Shown here: piece after piece, positions 18,146 to 27,530 of the stretch
Position numbering within the stretch: position 1 is the first letter of the stretch
Layout: every line of letters starts with the position of its first letter
DNA from: Peptostreptococcus canis
GTDB lineage: Bacteria; Bacillota; Clostridia; Peptostreptococcales; Peptostreptococcaceae
Direction: 5' to 3'
NCBI RefSeq assembly: GCF_014229965.1
Contig: NZ_JABGBW010000001.1
Location: 471,811 to 535,810, forward strand
DNA: 64,000 nucleotides
Position numbers and translations under genes: made by a program
The notes under the pieces: model-generated
What the model was told of the DNA's origin: nothing
The model's database searches: none
The model's input: the letters and a program-made list of their open reading frames with translations, nothing else

Positions 18146-18943
18146 AAAACTGCCAAATCGATTCTTATAAGCTGTGGTGCAAGGCTTGCCCCCTTTGATA
18201 TTCAGGAACTTAGGGATTTGATGAAAGAAGATGAGTTGGAACTGGATACACTGGGAGATAGAAAGACTGCACTCTTTGTTATCATCTCCGATACCGATGA
18301 TACTTTTAACTTTGTGGTATCTATTATGTACTCTCAGTTATTTAATCTTTTATGTGATAAAGCCGATGATGTATATGGTGGAAGACTTCCTGTCCATGTG
18401 CGATGCCTACTTGATGAGTTTGCAAACATCGGCTTGATTCCAAAGTTTGAAAAGTTGATTGCAACCATCAGAAGTAGAGAGATTTCGGCAAGTATTATAT
18501 TACAGGCACAATCTCAGCTAAAGGCAATCTACAAGGATAACGCTGACACAATCGTAGGTAACTGTGATAGTACCTTGTTTCTTGGTGGCAAGGAAAAGAC
18601 CACATTAAAGGAACTTTCTGAAACACTGGGAAAAGAAACGATAGATTTATATAACACATCGGAAACAAGGTCAAATCAAAAGAGCTTTGGTTTAAACTAT
18701 CAAAAGACCGGTAAGGAACTGATGAGTCAAGATGAGATTACTGTAATGGACGGTGGTAAATGTATCTTTCAGCTTAGAGGTGTCAGACCTTTTCTTTCAG
18801 ATAAATACGATATTACAAAGCACAAGAATTATAAGCTACTTGAAGATTATGATAAGAAGAATGTGTTTAATATTGAGAGCTATATGAAGCGAAAAGGAAA
18901 AGCAAAATTAAATAGAGAAACGGTTATTACAAGAATGCAGTAA
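18146..18943 (+). pseudogene. virD4: VirD4/TraG coupling protein, 3' part
   Basis: This stretch holds the last 265 codons of the coupling protein: KTAKSILISCGARLAPFD, then Walker B-containing VRCLLDEFANIGLIPKFEKL, the SIILQAQSQLKAIY motif and GNCDSTLFLGG, as in the VirD4/TraG family. The reading starts directly at the IME border (after GA 18144-18145). No ribosome site of its own is visible before the TTG at 18218, so it is probably not translated while the IME is present. Joined to 7299-8285 it gives a 594-residue protein of the normal family size. Confidence 0.92.
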
Positions 18944-19041
18944 GTCTTAAAAAGATTTGCTGTTTTTTTATTCAAAATCAGGAGGCAAGATGATAAGGAT
19001 CAGAAGTCCCACTTAAACGAAAACTAAATAGTAAGAGTATC

Positions 19042-19079
19042 AGCGATTGGAAAAGTAATACTTCTGGTCGCTTTTTTTA
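19042..19079 (+). terminator. Terminator after virD4
   Basis: AGCGATTGGAA (19042-19052) pairs, with G-T wobbles, with TTCTGGTCGCT (19062-19072), followed by a run of Ts. Confidence 0.7.
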
Positions 19080-19104
19080 TTGAAATGAAAAGGAGAAATT
19101 TTTA

Positions 19105-19416
19105 ATGAAGCAGGAAATGATTAACATCAACGCCAACTTATTGGCAGAGCCTACCTTCTCAAGTTTTGAAAATGAAGGAAAGAAAGTAGAAGTTGCAAAC
19201 TTCACGCTTGTAAAAAAGTACGGTAAGGGTAAGGAGTACATCAACTGTGCAGCCTATGGAGAAAAAGCAGAGAAGGCAAAGGACTTTGAAAAAGGTGATT
19301 TAATCCATATCTTTGGCTACTTTAAGAAGCGTGAAAAAGAGGGAAAGACTTACAAAAACTTTGTAGTGAAGTCCTACAACAAAATTGAAAAGAAAGAAGA
19401 AAATGAGGAGGAATGA
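19105..19416 (+). CDS. ssb: Single-stranded DNA-binding protein, short ICE form
   Basis: The 103-residue OB-fold protein (INANLLAEPTFSSF, VEVANFTLVKKYGKGKEYIN, CAAYGEKAEKA, FGYFKKREKEGKTYKN) protects single-stranded ICE DNA during replication or transfer. It is shorter than chromosomal SSB and ends in an acidic tail (EENEEE) without the usual DDDIPF. The Maff2 gene follows after three bases, so it heads the secretion operon. Confidence 0.85.
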   Translation: MKQEMININANLLAEPTFSSFENEGKKVEVANFTLVKKYGKGKEYINCAAYGEKAEKAKDFEKGDLIHIFGYFKKREKEGKTYKNFVVKSYNKIEKKEENEEE

Positions 19417-19419
19417 CTT

Positions 19420-19635
19420 ATGGCATTTTTTACACAGGCAGTTAATGTATTAAAGATTTTGGTTATGGCAGTAGGTGCAGGACTTGGAGCATGGGGCGTT
19501 ATCAACCTGATGGAAGGATATGGTAATGACAATCCCGGTGCTAAGAGCCAAGGTATTAAGCAGCTTATGGCTGGAGGAGGTATCGTTCTTATCGGACTTA
19601 AGCTCATTCCACTACTTGCCAATGTACTCAATTAA
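19420..19635 (+). CDS. Maff2-family membrane protein (VirB2-like)
   Basis: The 71-residue protein has two hydrophobic helices (residues 8-28 and 48-66) around a Gly/Asn hinge (GYGNDNPGAKSQ). Maff2 proteins always lie directly before the TrbL-like gene in Tn1549-type elements, a position and topology that recall the VirB2/TrbC pilin. A pilin role is inference. Confidence 0.75.
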   Translation: MAFFTQAVNVLKILVMAVGAGLGAWGVINLMEGYGNDNPGAKSQGIKQLMAGGGIVLIGLKLIPLLANVLN

Positions 19636-19654
19636 GAAGAAAAGGAGAGCTTAG

Positions 19655-20518
19655 ATGTTTGGAATATTCGACAAGATAGAAGAATTCTTTAAGGAACTTC
19701 TACTGGGCGGTATCCAAGCAAACTTAGAGTCCATGTTTCTTGATATCAACGATAAAGTTGGTGCGGTTGCAACAGATGTAGGTAAAACGCCTATGGGGTG
19801 GAACGGAGATGTATTTGCCTTTATCAAAAGCATTAACGATTCCGTTATCATTCCAATAGCGGGACTAATCATCACAGCAGTTCTTTGTATCGAGCTTATC
19901 AATATGGTAATGCAAAAGAACAATATGCACGATACAGATACCTTTGAATTTTTCAAGTACATCATCAAGATGTGGATTGCTATATGGTTAGTATCCCATG
20001 CCTTTGAGTTTTCAATGGCAGTTTTTGATGTGGCACAGCACATGGTAAATAAGGCGGCAGGGGTGATAAATACCTCTGCCACCGTTTCCGGAGATCAGAT
20101 AGTGGCAATGATGGATACCCTAAAAGAAAAGGGGCTTGGAGAACTTGTCATGATTCTCTTTGAAACCTCACTCATCAAGGTTGCTATACAGGTAATATCC
20201 GTTGTGATTATGCTTGTAGTTTACGGAAGAATGTTTGAGATTTATGTTTACTCATCAGTTTCAGCCATTCCATTTGCCACAATGGGAAACAAGGAGTGGG
20301 GACAGATTGGAACAAACTACATCAAAGGACTATTTGCACTTGGACTACAGGGACTCTTTTTAATGGTTTGTCTTGGAATATACGCAGTATTAGTTAAGAC
20401 AATTAAGATAACAGATATACACACAAGCACCATGACGATACTTGGCTATGCGGTTTTGCTGGGGTTAATGATGCTAAAGAGCGGAACACTGGCCAAAAGC
20501 ATATTAAATGCACACTAA
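19655..20518 (+). CDS. VirB6/TrbL-like conjugal transfer membrane protein (CD1112 family)
   Basis: The 287-residue polytopic protein has five to six membrane segments (about residues 60-85, 105-130, 165-195, 200-222, 232-255 and 262-285). The family (CD1112/CD0415) corresponds to VirB6/TrbL, the inner-membrane channel part of the type IV secretion system. It follows Maff2 and precedes PrgI and VirB4, the usual order. Confidence 0.83.
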   Translation: MFGIFDKIEEFFKELLLGGIQANLESMFLDINDKVGAVATDVGKTPMGWNGDVFAFIKSINDSVIIPIAGLIITAVLCIELINMVMQKNNMHDTDTFEFFKYIIKMWIAIWLVSHAFEFSMAVFDVAQHMVNKAAGVINTSATVSGDQIVAMMDTLKEKGLGELVMILFETSLIKVAIQVISVVIMLVVYGRMFEIYVYSSVSAIPFATMGNKEWGQIGTNYIKGLFALGLQGLFLMVCLGIYAVLVKTIKITDIHTSTMTILGYAVLLGLMMLKSGTLAKSILNAH

Positions 20519-20535
20519 AAGAAAGGAAAGATAGT

Positions 20536-20799
20536 ATGGATAAAAGAAAAACAGTATTTACAACAGTAGTAATCGGAGCAGGTATTATGGCGATAATTGA
20601 TAGGATCAGACTTCATAATAAGGTGGAAGAATTGGAAGAAAAAACAGAGGACATTGGTCGCTGCCATAACGATTTTTACCTAATGCAGCAAAGATATAAC
20701 AAGAACACAGACGAACAGCTTGCGACTATTCAGGAAGAAATCGGCTCTGTATATGAACACTTTGAGGAGCTGTCAAAGGGTAAAGAAGATGGGAGGTAA
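20536..20799 (+). CDS. Small membrane-anchored ICE protein
   Basis: An 87-residue protein with one N-terminal membrane helix (residues 6-22: TVFTTVVIGAGIMAIIDRI) and a charged coiled-coil tail. No named family is recognised. Between the TrbL-like and PrgI genes it is probably an accessory channel component. Confidence 0.6.
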   Translation: MDKRKTVFTTVVIGAGIMAIIDRIRLHNKVEELEEKTEDIGRCHNDFYLMQQRYNKNTDEQLATIQEEIGSVYEHFEELSKGKEDGR

Positions 20800-20802
20800 G
20801 AT

Positions 20803-21192
20803 ATGGCATATGTACCAATCCCTAAAGACTTAAATAGGGTAAAGACAAAGGTTGCTTTTAACCTAACTAAAAGGCAGCTCATAGGCTTCACACTTGCAGG
20901 ACTGGTTGGAATACCAGTCTATTTATTTATGAGGAAGTTTGTGCCAAATGACATAGCTGTCATATTCCTTATCGTGTCCACGCTTCCTATCTTTTTCATC
21001 ACACTATTTGAAAAGGACGGACTGACCTTTGAGAAATATTTTAAGCACATCTACCTTCATAAGTTTTATCAGCCAAAAAAGAGAGTGAGAAAGGAGGTTT
21101 ACCTTGAACAAGAAAAGAAAAATTCAGCAAATAAAACTCATGCAAAACGAAAAGGCATTGAGAAGTCAAAAGCGGGACTTAAAGAAAAGTAA
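20803..21192 (+). CDS. prgI: PrgI-family protein (VirB3-like)
   Basis: The 129-residue protein starts AYVPIPKDLNRVKTKVAFNL and has two adjacent membrane helices (about 28-48 and 52-70), the PrgI pattern. PrgI/VirB3 proteins bind VirB4 in the inner membrane. Its 3' end overlaps the virB4 start by 89 bases in another frame. Confidence 0.82.
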   Translation: MAYVPIPKDLNRVKTKVAFNLTKRQLIGFTLAGLVGIPVYLFMRKFVPNDIAVIFLIVSTLPIFFITLFEKDGLTFEKYFKHIYLHKFYQPKKRVRKEVYLEQEKKNSANKTHAKRKGIEKSKAGLKEK

Positions 21193-23533
21193 TTGCAAGT
21201 CAAAAAAAGATAAGGGAGGAATCCTTGACCTTATCTTTAAGAAAGAACCGAAAAGATATACGGTAGAAGATACCATTCCCTATCTAAGGCTTTTAAAAAG
21301 CGGAATATGCCAGCTTGATGAAAGGCACTTCAGTAAAAGTATAGCCTTTCAGGACATTAACTATCAGCTTGCCTTAGATGAAGATAGGGACTTGATTTTT
21401 AATCAGTTTGCAAACTTTCTAAATTCCTTTGATCCGAGCATCAGCATTGAGTTTTCATATATCAATCAGCTCGGACGAAACGAAGAAATGAAGTCGGCAA
21501 TTCAGATACCGGATAAAAAGGACGGTTTCGACGATATACGCTTTGAATTTAGAGAGATGCTTAAAAGCCAGATTGTAAAGGGAAATAACGGACTTAAAAA
21601 ATCAAAGTATGTAACCTTTACAGTGGAAGCGGATAATTTAGAGCAAGCCACATCAAAACTTGAAAGACTTGAGATAGATATACTGTCTAATTTAAAGAGC
21701 ATGGGAGTAAGAGCAGAAAGCCTAAACGGAGAAGAAAGGCTAAAGATACTCCACGATGTTTTAAATCCAAATAAAACATTTGAATTTTCCTATAAAGACC
21801 TAAAGAAAAGAGAAAGCACAAAGACATATATTGTGCCTGATGAGTTTAACTTTACACCGAGTAGATACTTTAAGTTCGGCAAATTCATCGGAGCAACAAG
21901 TCATTTTCAAATCCTTGCCAGTGAGCTTTCAGATAGGATGTTATCCGAGTTTTTGGATATTGACGATAACATCAATATTTCCTTTCATATTAGGGCAATC
22001 GACCAATCGGAAGCCATTAAGATGGTAAAACGAAAAAACACTGATATTGATAAGATGAAGATTGAGGAAAATAAGAAGGCGGTAAGAAGCGGTTATGATA
22101 TGGACATTCTTCCATCGGACTTAATTACCTATGGTGAGGATGTAAAGAGCCTCTTAAAAGACTTGCAGACAAGAGATGAGCGAATGTTTGTGGTAAGTAT
22201 CGCCTTTATGAACTTTGCAAGGACAGTGCAAAAGCTTGATAATACCATTGCTCAGATAAGCTCTATTGCAAACAAGCATAACTGTAAGCTGAAAAGACTT
22301 GACCATTCTCAGGAACAAGGTTTAGTGAGCGTGCTGCCTCTTGGTGTAAATAAGATTGAAATAGATAGAGGACTGACAAGTTCCTCAACGGCAGTATTTA
22401 TGCCATTTACCACAGAGGAGCTTTTTATCAATTCAAGTAATAGTCTTTACTACGGACTAAATGCCTTAAGCCATAACCTGATTATGGCAGATAGAAAGAA
22501 ATTAAAGAACCCAAACGGTCTAATCCTCGGAACTCCGGGCAGTGGTAAGTCCTTTAGTGCCAAAAGAGAAATGGCAAATGCGATTTTAGTAACAGATGAT
22601 GATGTGATTATCTGCGATCCGGAGGGAGAGTATGGAAACCTCGTAAGGCAGTTTAAGGGAGAAGTCATTAAGGTCAGCAGTAAGTCGAAGGATTACCTGA
22701 ATCCCCTTGATATAAATATGAACTACGGTGATGGGGATGCACCGCTGAAAGACAAGGCAAACTTTATCATGAGTATGCTTGAGCTTGTAGTAGGCGGTAG
22801 TGGTCTTACAGCAGAAGAAAAGTCCGTTATAGATAGGTGCCTTCCTAAAATCTATGAAAAGTATTTTGAACATCCTACTCCTGACAATATGCCGATACTT
22901 CAAGACCTATACGATATGTTAAAAGGGCAGGAAGAAAAGGTCGGTAAGAAGCTGGCAACAGAGATGGAAATCTATGTATCGGGGTCTCTCAATGTCTTTA
23001 ATCACAGGTCAAATGTGGATTTAAATAAGAAGCTCCTTTGTTTTGATATTAAGGAGCTTGGAAGTCAATTAAAGAAAATAGGAATGCTTGTTATTCAGGA
23101 TCAGGTGTGGAATAAGGTGTCACAAAACAGAGGAAACAAGGCTACAAGGTACTATATCGACGAGTTCCATTTGCTTTTAAAAGATGAGCAGACAGCATCC
23201 TATTCCGTAGAGATTTGGAAAAGATTTCGTAAATGGGGAGGTATTCCAACAGGTATTACGCAGAATGTCAAAGACCTACTTATGAGTAAGGAGATAGAAA
23301 ATATCTTTGACAATACAGACTTTGTCTTAATGCTTAATCAAGCATCGGGAGATAGAGAGATACTTGCAAGAAAACTTAAAATCTCACTTCCACAGCTCAG
23401 ATATGTTACTAATTCAAATGAAGGTGAGGGACTCTTATTCTTTGGAAATACCATTGTGCCTTTCATTGATAAGTTCCCGAAAGATACGATTCTTTATCAG
23501 AAGATGACTACCAAGCCGGAAGAAGTGAGGTAG
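21104..23533 (+). CDS. virB4: VirB4-like type IV secretion ATPase
   Basis: The 809-residue ATPase powers assembly and transport of the conjugation channel. Walker A is GLILGTPGSGKSFSAKREM near residue 472, with DPEGEYGNLVRQF shortly after. Walker B is YYIDEFHLLLKDEQTAS near 685. The motifs TGITQNVKDLL and NTDFVLMLNQA follow. Start TTG 21104 has an ideal AAAGGAGGT seven bases away, placing the first 29 codons inside prgI. The next gene follows after three bases. Confidence 0.93.
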   Translation: MNKKRKIQQIKLMQNEKALRSQKRDLKKSNCKSKKDKGGILDLIFKKEPKRYTVEDTIPYLRLLKSGICQLDERHFSKSIAFQDINYQLALDEDRDLIFNQFANFLNSFDPSISIEFSYINQLGRNEEMKSAIQIPDKKDGFDDIRFEFREMLKSQIVKGNNGLKKSKYVTFTVEADNLEQATSKLERLEIDILSNLKSMGVRAESLNGEERLKILHDVLNPNKTFEFSYKDLKKRESTKTYIVPDEFNFTPSRYFKFGKFIGATSHFQILASELSDRMLSEFLDIDDNINISFHIRAIDQSEAIKMVKRKNTDIDKMKIEENKKAVRSGYDMDILPSDLITYGEDVKSLLKDLQTRDERMFVVSIAFMNFARTVQKLDNTIAQISSIANKHNCKLKRLDHSQEQGLVSVLPLGVNKIEIDRGLTSSSTAVFMPFTTEELFINSSNSLYYGLNALSHNLIMADRKKLKNPNGLILGTPGSGKSFSAKREMANAILVTDDDVIICDPEGEYGNLVRQFKGEVIKVSSKSKDYLNPLDINMNYGDGDAPLKDKANFIMSMLELVVGGSGLTAEEKSVIDRCLPKIYEKYFEHPTPDNMPILQDLYDMLKGQEEKVGKKLATEMEIYVSGSLNVFNHRSNVDLNKKLLCFDIKELGSQLKKIGMLVIQDQVWNKVSQNRGNKATRYYIDEFHLLLKDEQTASYSVEIWKRFRKWGGIPTGITQNVKDLLMSKEIENIFDNTDFVLMLNQASGDREILARKLKISLPQLRYVTNSNEGEGLLFFGNTIVPFIDKFPKDTILYQKMTTKPEEVR

Positions 23534-23536
23534 CCT

Positions 23537-25669
23537 ATGGGAAAGAAGCTGAAAAAGGATTTTAAGGAAAGGCATAAGGCAAGCCTTGAAAGAGAGATGT
23601 TTCATAGTAAAACAGATACGATACCTGAAGAAAGTAAGCTAAAACATAACGATGATTACAGAGGTAAAATCGTTCATGAGAAAGAACGGTTTCAGGATAA
23701 AGTGTATGAAAAAACAAGTAAGGTAAGTGCTGATAATGAAAAGTCTTATGGAACATCCAAGAGAAACGAAAAATATAGAACTTCAGATAAGGGAGACGTA
23801 AATTCCGCAATTGAAACGGGAAGATCAGATTATATTACGGAGGTTAAGGATGGAAAAATCTATGATCCTTTAGGGAAAGACCTTGATAATGACGGGATTA
23901 TAGACAGATACGATAATGACTTTAGAGACAGCAACTATTTTGAATCGACCTATGATGTGGAGGATAATCTTTCCCATAAAGAAAAATCATTAGAAAATTC
24001 CTTTAAAAATCATAAGACTCAAAAAAGCAGGTACAAAAGGAAGAACTATTCTGAAAGCCTTTATACAAGGAAAAAGGACGATGCACCAAAGGAAAATAAG
24101 GCTGATGATAAAAAGGCGGGAAAAGATGCTGTCAGCGAAAAAGTTCATAGCAGCCTATCAAAAGACCAAAAGAAAAAGCTAAAAAAAGATATGGTAAAGG
24201 TATCTGCCCTTTCAGGACTTGCCAAAGGAAGTGAAACCGTAAGAGATTACTTATCTCATGGAAGTGATGAAAATCAGGGCGTAGAGGCAGGAGAAAAGAC
24301 AGCAGATACAAGCTCAAAGCTCATTCATGGCATAAAGAATTACTCGGATAGGAAAAAAGCGAATAAAGGTTATGACCTTACGAAAAAGGACTATAAAATC
24401 AGAAAGCGTAAGTCAAAGTTGGAATTTCGTGATGCCAAAAAGGAACTAAAAAAGACGGATGAGTATAAAAGAGCAAGTGCATATAAAAGATTTCAAAAGA
24501 AAAATCAGGTAAAGGTAGCAATTTCTCGTGAGAATAAGTCAAGGCTTAGAGATCGAATTAAAGAGGGACTTATCGGAACACTGAAAAGCTCAAAGGATAT
24601 GATTATCCGAAAAGCAAAAGGACTAATGCTTATTTTCATAGGTATCATTATCTTAGGGACTTTTGTGATTAACTTTGCAGGAACGGGAATGACAGGCTTT
24701 ATGAACTCTACAAGCTCTGTGCTTACAACAAGCTATTTATCAAAGCCAAATGTCCTAAGTGAAATCAATCAGAAATTTTCAGATATGGAGGGTGAGCTTC
24801 AAAGTGAAGTTGACCATGTGAAAGAAAATTATCCCGGATATGATGAATATATCTTAAATAATACAGAATACATCGGTCATAATGTCCATGAGCTTTTATC
24901 CTACATTACATCAAGGTGCGGAGAGGTAAAGAGTGTATCGGAAGTAGAATCCATATTAAAAGAATTATTTGAGTCCATGTATGACCTTGAGTATAGGGAA
25001 GAAATTGAAATCAGATACAGGACGGTTACAAAAACCTATACCGATGAAGATGGCAATGAATATACCGAAAGCCACGAAGAACCTTATGAGTATAAAAAAC
25101 TCATCGTAACGCTTCATAAAAAAGAGATGGACAGCATTATCCGAAAGATCTTTGCAAACTATCCCGATAATCTAAAGCACTATGAAGCCTTGTTCCTTGC
25201 ACAAGGCAATATGGGAGAAGCCTTTGGTAATTCTGACCTTATCAGTGCAAATGGAGGTATCGGCGGTGGAAAAGAGTATGAGGCATCTACGGAAGTACAA
25301 AAGAAGATTGTTAATGCTGCATACATTACGCCATCTCCGGGTGCAGGCTGGTGTGCCATGTGGGTATCACAGGTCTATCAAAATGCAGGACTTGGATATA
25401 TAGGCGGGAATGCCTGTGATATGTACCGAAACTATACCTTTACATCAGACAGATCAAAGCTCAAGGTCGGAATGCTTGTGGCAGTCGAAAGCAGCAGTAG
25501 CGGAAGCAGTGCAGGGCTTACCTATGGTCATGTAGGTATTTACATTGGAGATGGAAAAGTGATTGATAACATCGGTCGAATAAGAGTAACTACCTTAGAT
25601 GATTGGATAGCAACATTTTGTAAGCACCATCCCGTAGGATTCGGTTTTCCGCCAAATGTAAAGAAATAG
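23537..25669 (+). CDS. Membrane-anchored CHAP-domain cell-wall hydrolase of the secretion system
   Basis: The 710-residue VirB1/Tgl-like protein has a long basic cytoplasmic part (residues 1-365), one membrane helix (about 366-390: LMLIFIGIIILGTFVINF), and an outside part ending in a CHAP amidase/endopeptidase domain (about 600-705; catalytic GWCAMWVSQVYQ with Cys, then YGHVGIYIGDGKV with His). It opens the peptidoglycan for the channel. Residues near 109-145 hold an Asp-rich DxDxDGxxDxxD-type module (23861-23971) almost identical to one in the giant helicase. The lysozyme domain common in relatives is not visible. Confidence 0.85.
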   Translation: MGKKLKKDFKERHKASLEREMFHSKTDTIPEESKLKHNDDYRGKIVHEKERFQDKVYEKTSKVSADNEKSYGTSKRNEKYRTSDKGDVNSAIETGRSDYITEVKDGKIYDPLGKDLDNDGIIDRYDNDFRDSNYFESTYDVEDNLSHKEKSLENSFKNHKTQKSRYKRKNYSESLYTRKKDDAPKENKADDKKAGKDAVSEKVHSSLSKDQKKKLKKDMVKVSALSGLAKGSETVRDYLSHGSDENQGVEAGEKTADTSSKLIHGIKNYSDRKKANKGYDLTKKDYKIRKRKSKLEFRDAKKELKKTDEYKRASAYKRFQKKNQVKVAISRENKSRLRDRIKEGLIGTLKSSKDMIIRKAKGLMLIFIGIIILGTFVINFAGTGMTGFMNSTSSVLTTSYLSKPNVLSEINQKFSDMEGELQSEVDHVKENYPGYDEYILNNTEYIGHNVHELLSYITSRCGEVKSVSEVESILKELFESMYDLEYREEIEIRYRTVTKTYTDEDGNEYTESHEEPYEYKKLIVTLHKKEMDSIIRKIFANYPDNLKHYEALFLAQGNMGEAFGNSDLISANGGIGGGKEYEASTEVQKKIVNAAYITPSPGAGWCAMWVSQVYQNAGLGYIGGNACDMYRNYTFTSDRSKLKVGMLVAVESSSSGSSAGLTYGHVGIYIGDGKVIDNIGRIRVTTLDDWIATFCKHHPVGFGFPPNVKK

Positions 25670-25680
25670 GAGGTAAGAAT

Positions 25681-25920
25681 TTGAAAAAGGAACTGATAGC
25701 AGTAAAAAACAGAATAAAAAAGTTAAAGGATAAAAAGGCTCTGATTGATGAAGAATTGGAGCCTTTATTCATTCGTGAAGAAGAGCTTGAAAATGAAGAA
25801 ATCATTGCCATTTGCAGAAAGAACAACATCACAATCGGTGATTTAATGGCAAAGGTAAACAGACAAAAAGCAGAAATGAAAAAGGAGAAAACAAATGAAA
25901 ACCAGTTTGAAAAAGAATAA
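25681..25920 (+). CDS. DUF4315-family small protein
   Basis: The 79-residue coiled-coil protein has the family core IKKLKDKKALIDEELEPLFI and ICRKNNITIGDLMAKVN. Found in the same place in Tn1549-type elements; role unknown. Start is TTG 25681 after AGGAGG. It overlaps the next gene by 26 bases. Confidence 0.75.
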   Translation: MKKELIAVKNRIKKLKDKKALIDEELEPLFIREEELENEEIIAICRKNNITIGDLMAKVNRQKAEMKKEKTNENQFEKE

Positions 25921-27436
25921 TAAGTTTTGGACGGTAGCACTTGCGGTAATTGTAAGTATTAGTTGTATTTTAGGTCTTTGGACGGTTGTTTATGCACAGG
26001 AGCAAAAATCTGAAGCTCCAACAAAAAACGAAGCTGTTCAAACGGAAGTTGAAGTAAATGTAAGGTATATCTTTGAAGATGAAAAGGTCTTTAAGGAAGA
26101 AAAGATAAAGGCTGAGAAAGGACAACTTATTGATAGCGGAGATCTTCCAATGCTCCCTGATGATATGAAATTCATTGATGAGTTTCTGTTTTATGAGGTA
26201 AAGGGAGATGGAAAAGATGAGATTATCCGTAAGGTAGCAAAGATAGAGGTTAAGAATAAGGAAACGCAGACGGAAGAAGAAAAGCCAAAGCAGGATAAAT
26301 GCACTCAGACGGAAGATAAGGGAACGCAGACAGAGCTTTCTAAAGACGATATTTCAAAAATAGAAAAAGAGGCAAAAGAGCTTCAGGATAAACTTGATAA
26401 GTTAAATTGCGAACTTAAGGACAAAGACAAATTAAGTGATAAGCAAAAGAATAAAATTAAAGACCTTGAAGATGAAATTGATAGCCTGAAAGAAAAAATG
26501 AAGAAAGATAAGGGAAATAAGGACTTATCAGAAGATATGAAAAAGGAAATAGATAAGCTGACGGAAAAGGTGAAAGAGCTTGAGAAAAAGGCAACTGAAA
26601 CAAATAAAGCTCCTGTAACATCACAATCAGTTACACCGATTAGTCCTATTTCCGGAATTAAGACAAGTTCAGGTATTTCTCCTCAAACACCACAGACTTC
26701 TGTAAGTAGTACCGGTAAAGGCTCATCGGATTCGGTAAGCTCAGGTAATACTACAAAGGATACCGGTAAAGGCAAAACGGAAGTAAAGGAGAAAGAAAAG
26801 GAAGTTCGCTATCCCAATAAGTTGACGGCAAAAGCTCCTGCGAATAACAGTAAGGATTCATCAATGGGGTCTGCAAGTAAGAGTGTAAACACCAACAAGG
26901 GAGTAGCTTCATCTCCGTCAAAGGCGAGAGCATCCGTTACGGAGAATAAAGATAATGCAAATAAGGAGTATCCGATTCATCATGGAGATAGCAGCGATAA
27001 CAAAGAAACGGATCAGTATTCGGCAGATGCAAGGCAGTTTATTACCTTTCAAACGAAAAACGGTAAGACTTTTCATTTAATCATCAATCATGATGAAGAT
27101 AGTGAGAATGTAATGCTTCTTACGGAAGTATCTGAAGATGATTTGCTTAACATGGTGGAGAAAAAAGAAGTACCAAAGCAGGAAGTAGTAAAAGAAGAAC
27201 CTGTTAAGGAAGAAGTAAAGCCTGAGAAGAAGGACGAAAAGAGTAATTTAGGAACCTATATTATTTTGCTTCTTGTAGTAGGTGGTGCATTAGGAGCAGG
27301 CTACTATTTTAAGGTTGTGAAAAAGAAAGAAGATAAAGAACTTGAAGCCTTAGAGGAGGAAGATGATGATTTCTTTTCTGAATCTGAAAGCGAGGAAGAA
27401 ATAAATGATGCAGATGAAGTAGAAGATGAAGAATAA
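25895..27436 (+). CDS. CD1107/DUF4366-family surface-exposed mobile element protein
   Basis: The 513-residue protein has a signal peptide (residues 9-35: WTVALAVIVSISCILGLW), an outside part with three K-x-TQTE repeats (near 128-150), a coiled coil (about 150-235), a Ser/Thr-rich stalk (240-330), the DUF4366-like segment (QFITFQTKNGKTFHLIINHD near 378), a C-terminal membrane helix (about 450-472) and a very acidic cytoplasmic tail. Proteins of this family lie at the end of the secretion operon in Tn1549-like elements and probably face the mating partner. The exact role is unknown. A terminator follows. Confidence 0.75.
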   Translation: MKTSLKKNNKFWTVALAVIVSISCILGLWTVVYAQEQKSEAPTKNEAVQTEVEVNVRYIFEDEKVFKEEKIKAEKGQLIDSGDLPMLPDDMKFIDEFLFYEVKGDGKDEIIRKVAKIEVKNKETQTEEEKPKQDKCTQTEDKGTQTELSKDDISKIEKEAKELQDKLDKLNCELKDKDKLSDKQKNKIKDLEDEIDSLKEKMKKDKGNKDLSEDMKKEIDKLTEKVKELEKKATETNKAPVTSQSVTPISPISGIKTSSGISPQTPQTSVSSTGKGSSDSVSSGNTTKDTGKGKTEVKEKEKEVRYPNKLTAKAPANNSKDSSMGSASKSVNTNKGVASSPSKARASVTENKDNANKEYPIHHGDSSDNKETDQYSADARQFITFQTKNGKTFHLIINHDEDSENVMLLTEVSEDDLLNMVEKKEVPKQEVVKEEPVKEEVKPEKKDEKSNLGTYIILLLVVGGALGAGYYFKVVKKKEDKELEALEEEDDDFFSESESEEEINDADEVEDEE

Positions 27437-27471
27437 ACGCACCTAAAAACATATTATTTTGGGTGCAAAGT

Positions 27472-27505
27472 TAGGGCGGGAGAGTAACATCTTTCGCCCT
27501 ATTTT
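27472..27505 (+). terminator. Terminator after the surface protein gene
   Basis: TAGGGCG (27472-27478) pairs with CGCCCTA (27495-27501), with inner GAGA/TCTT pairs, followed by Ts. A weaker dyad (GCACC/GGTGC) precedes it at 27439-27465. Confidence 0.65.
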
Positions 27506-27530
27506 GATTTATAACAGGAGGAAAACATAG

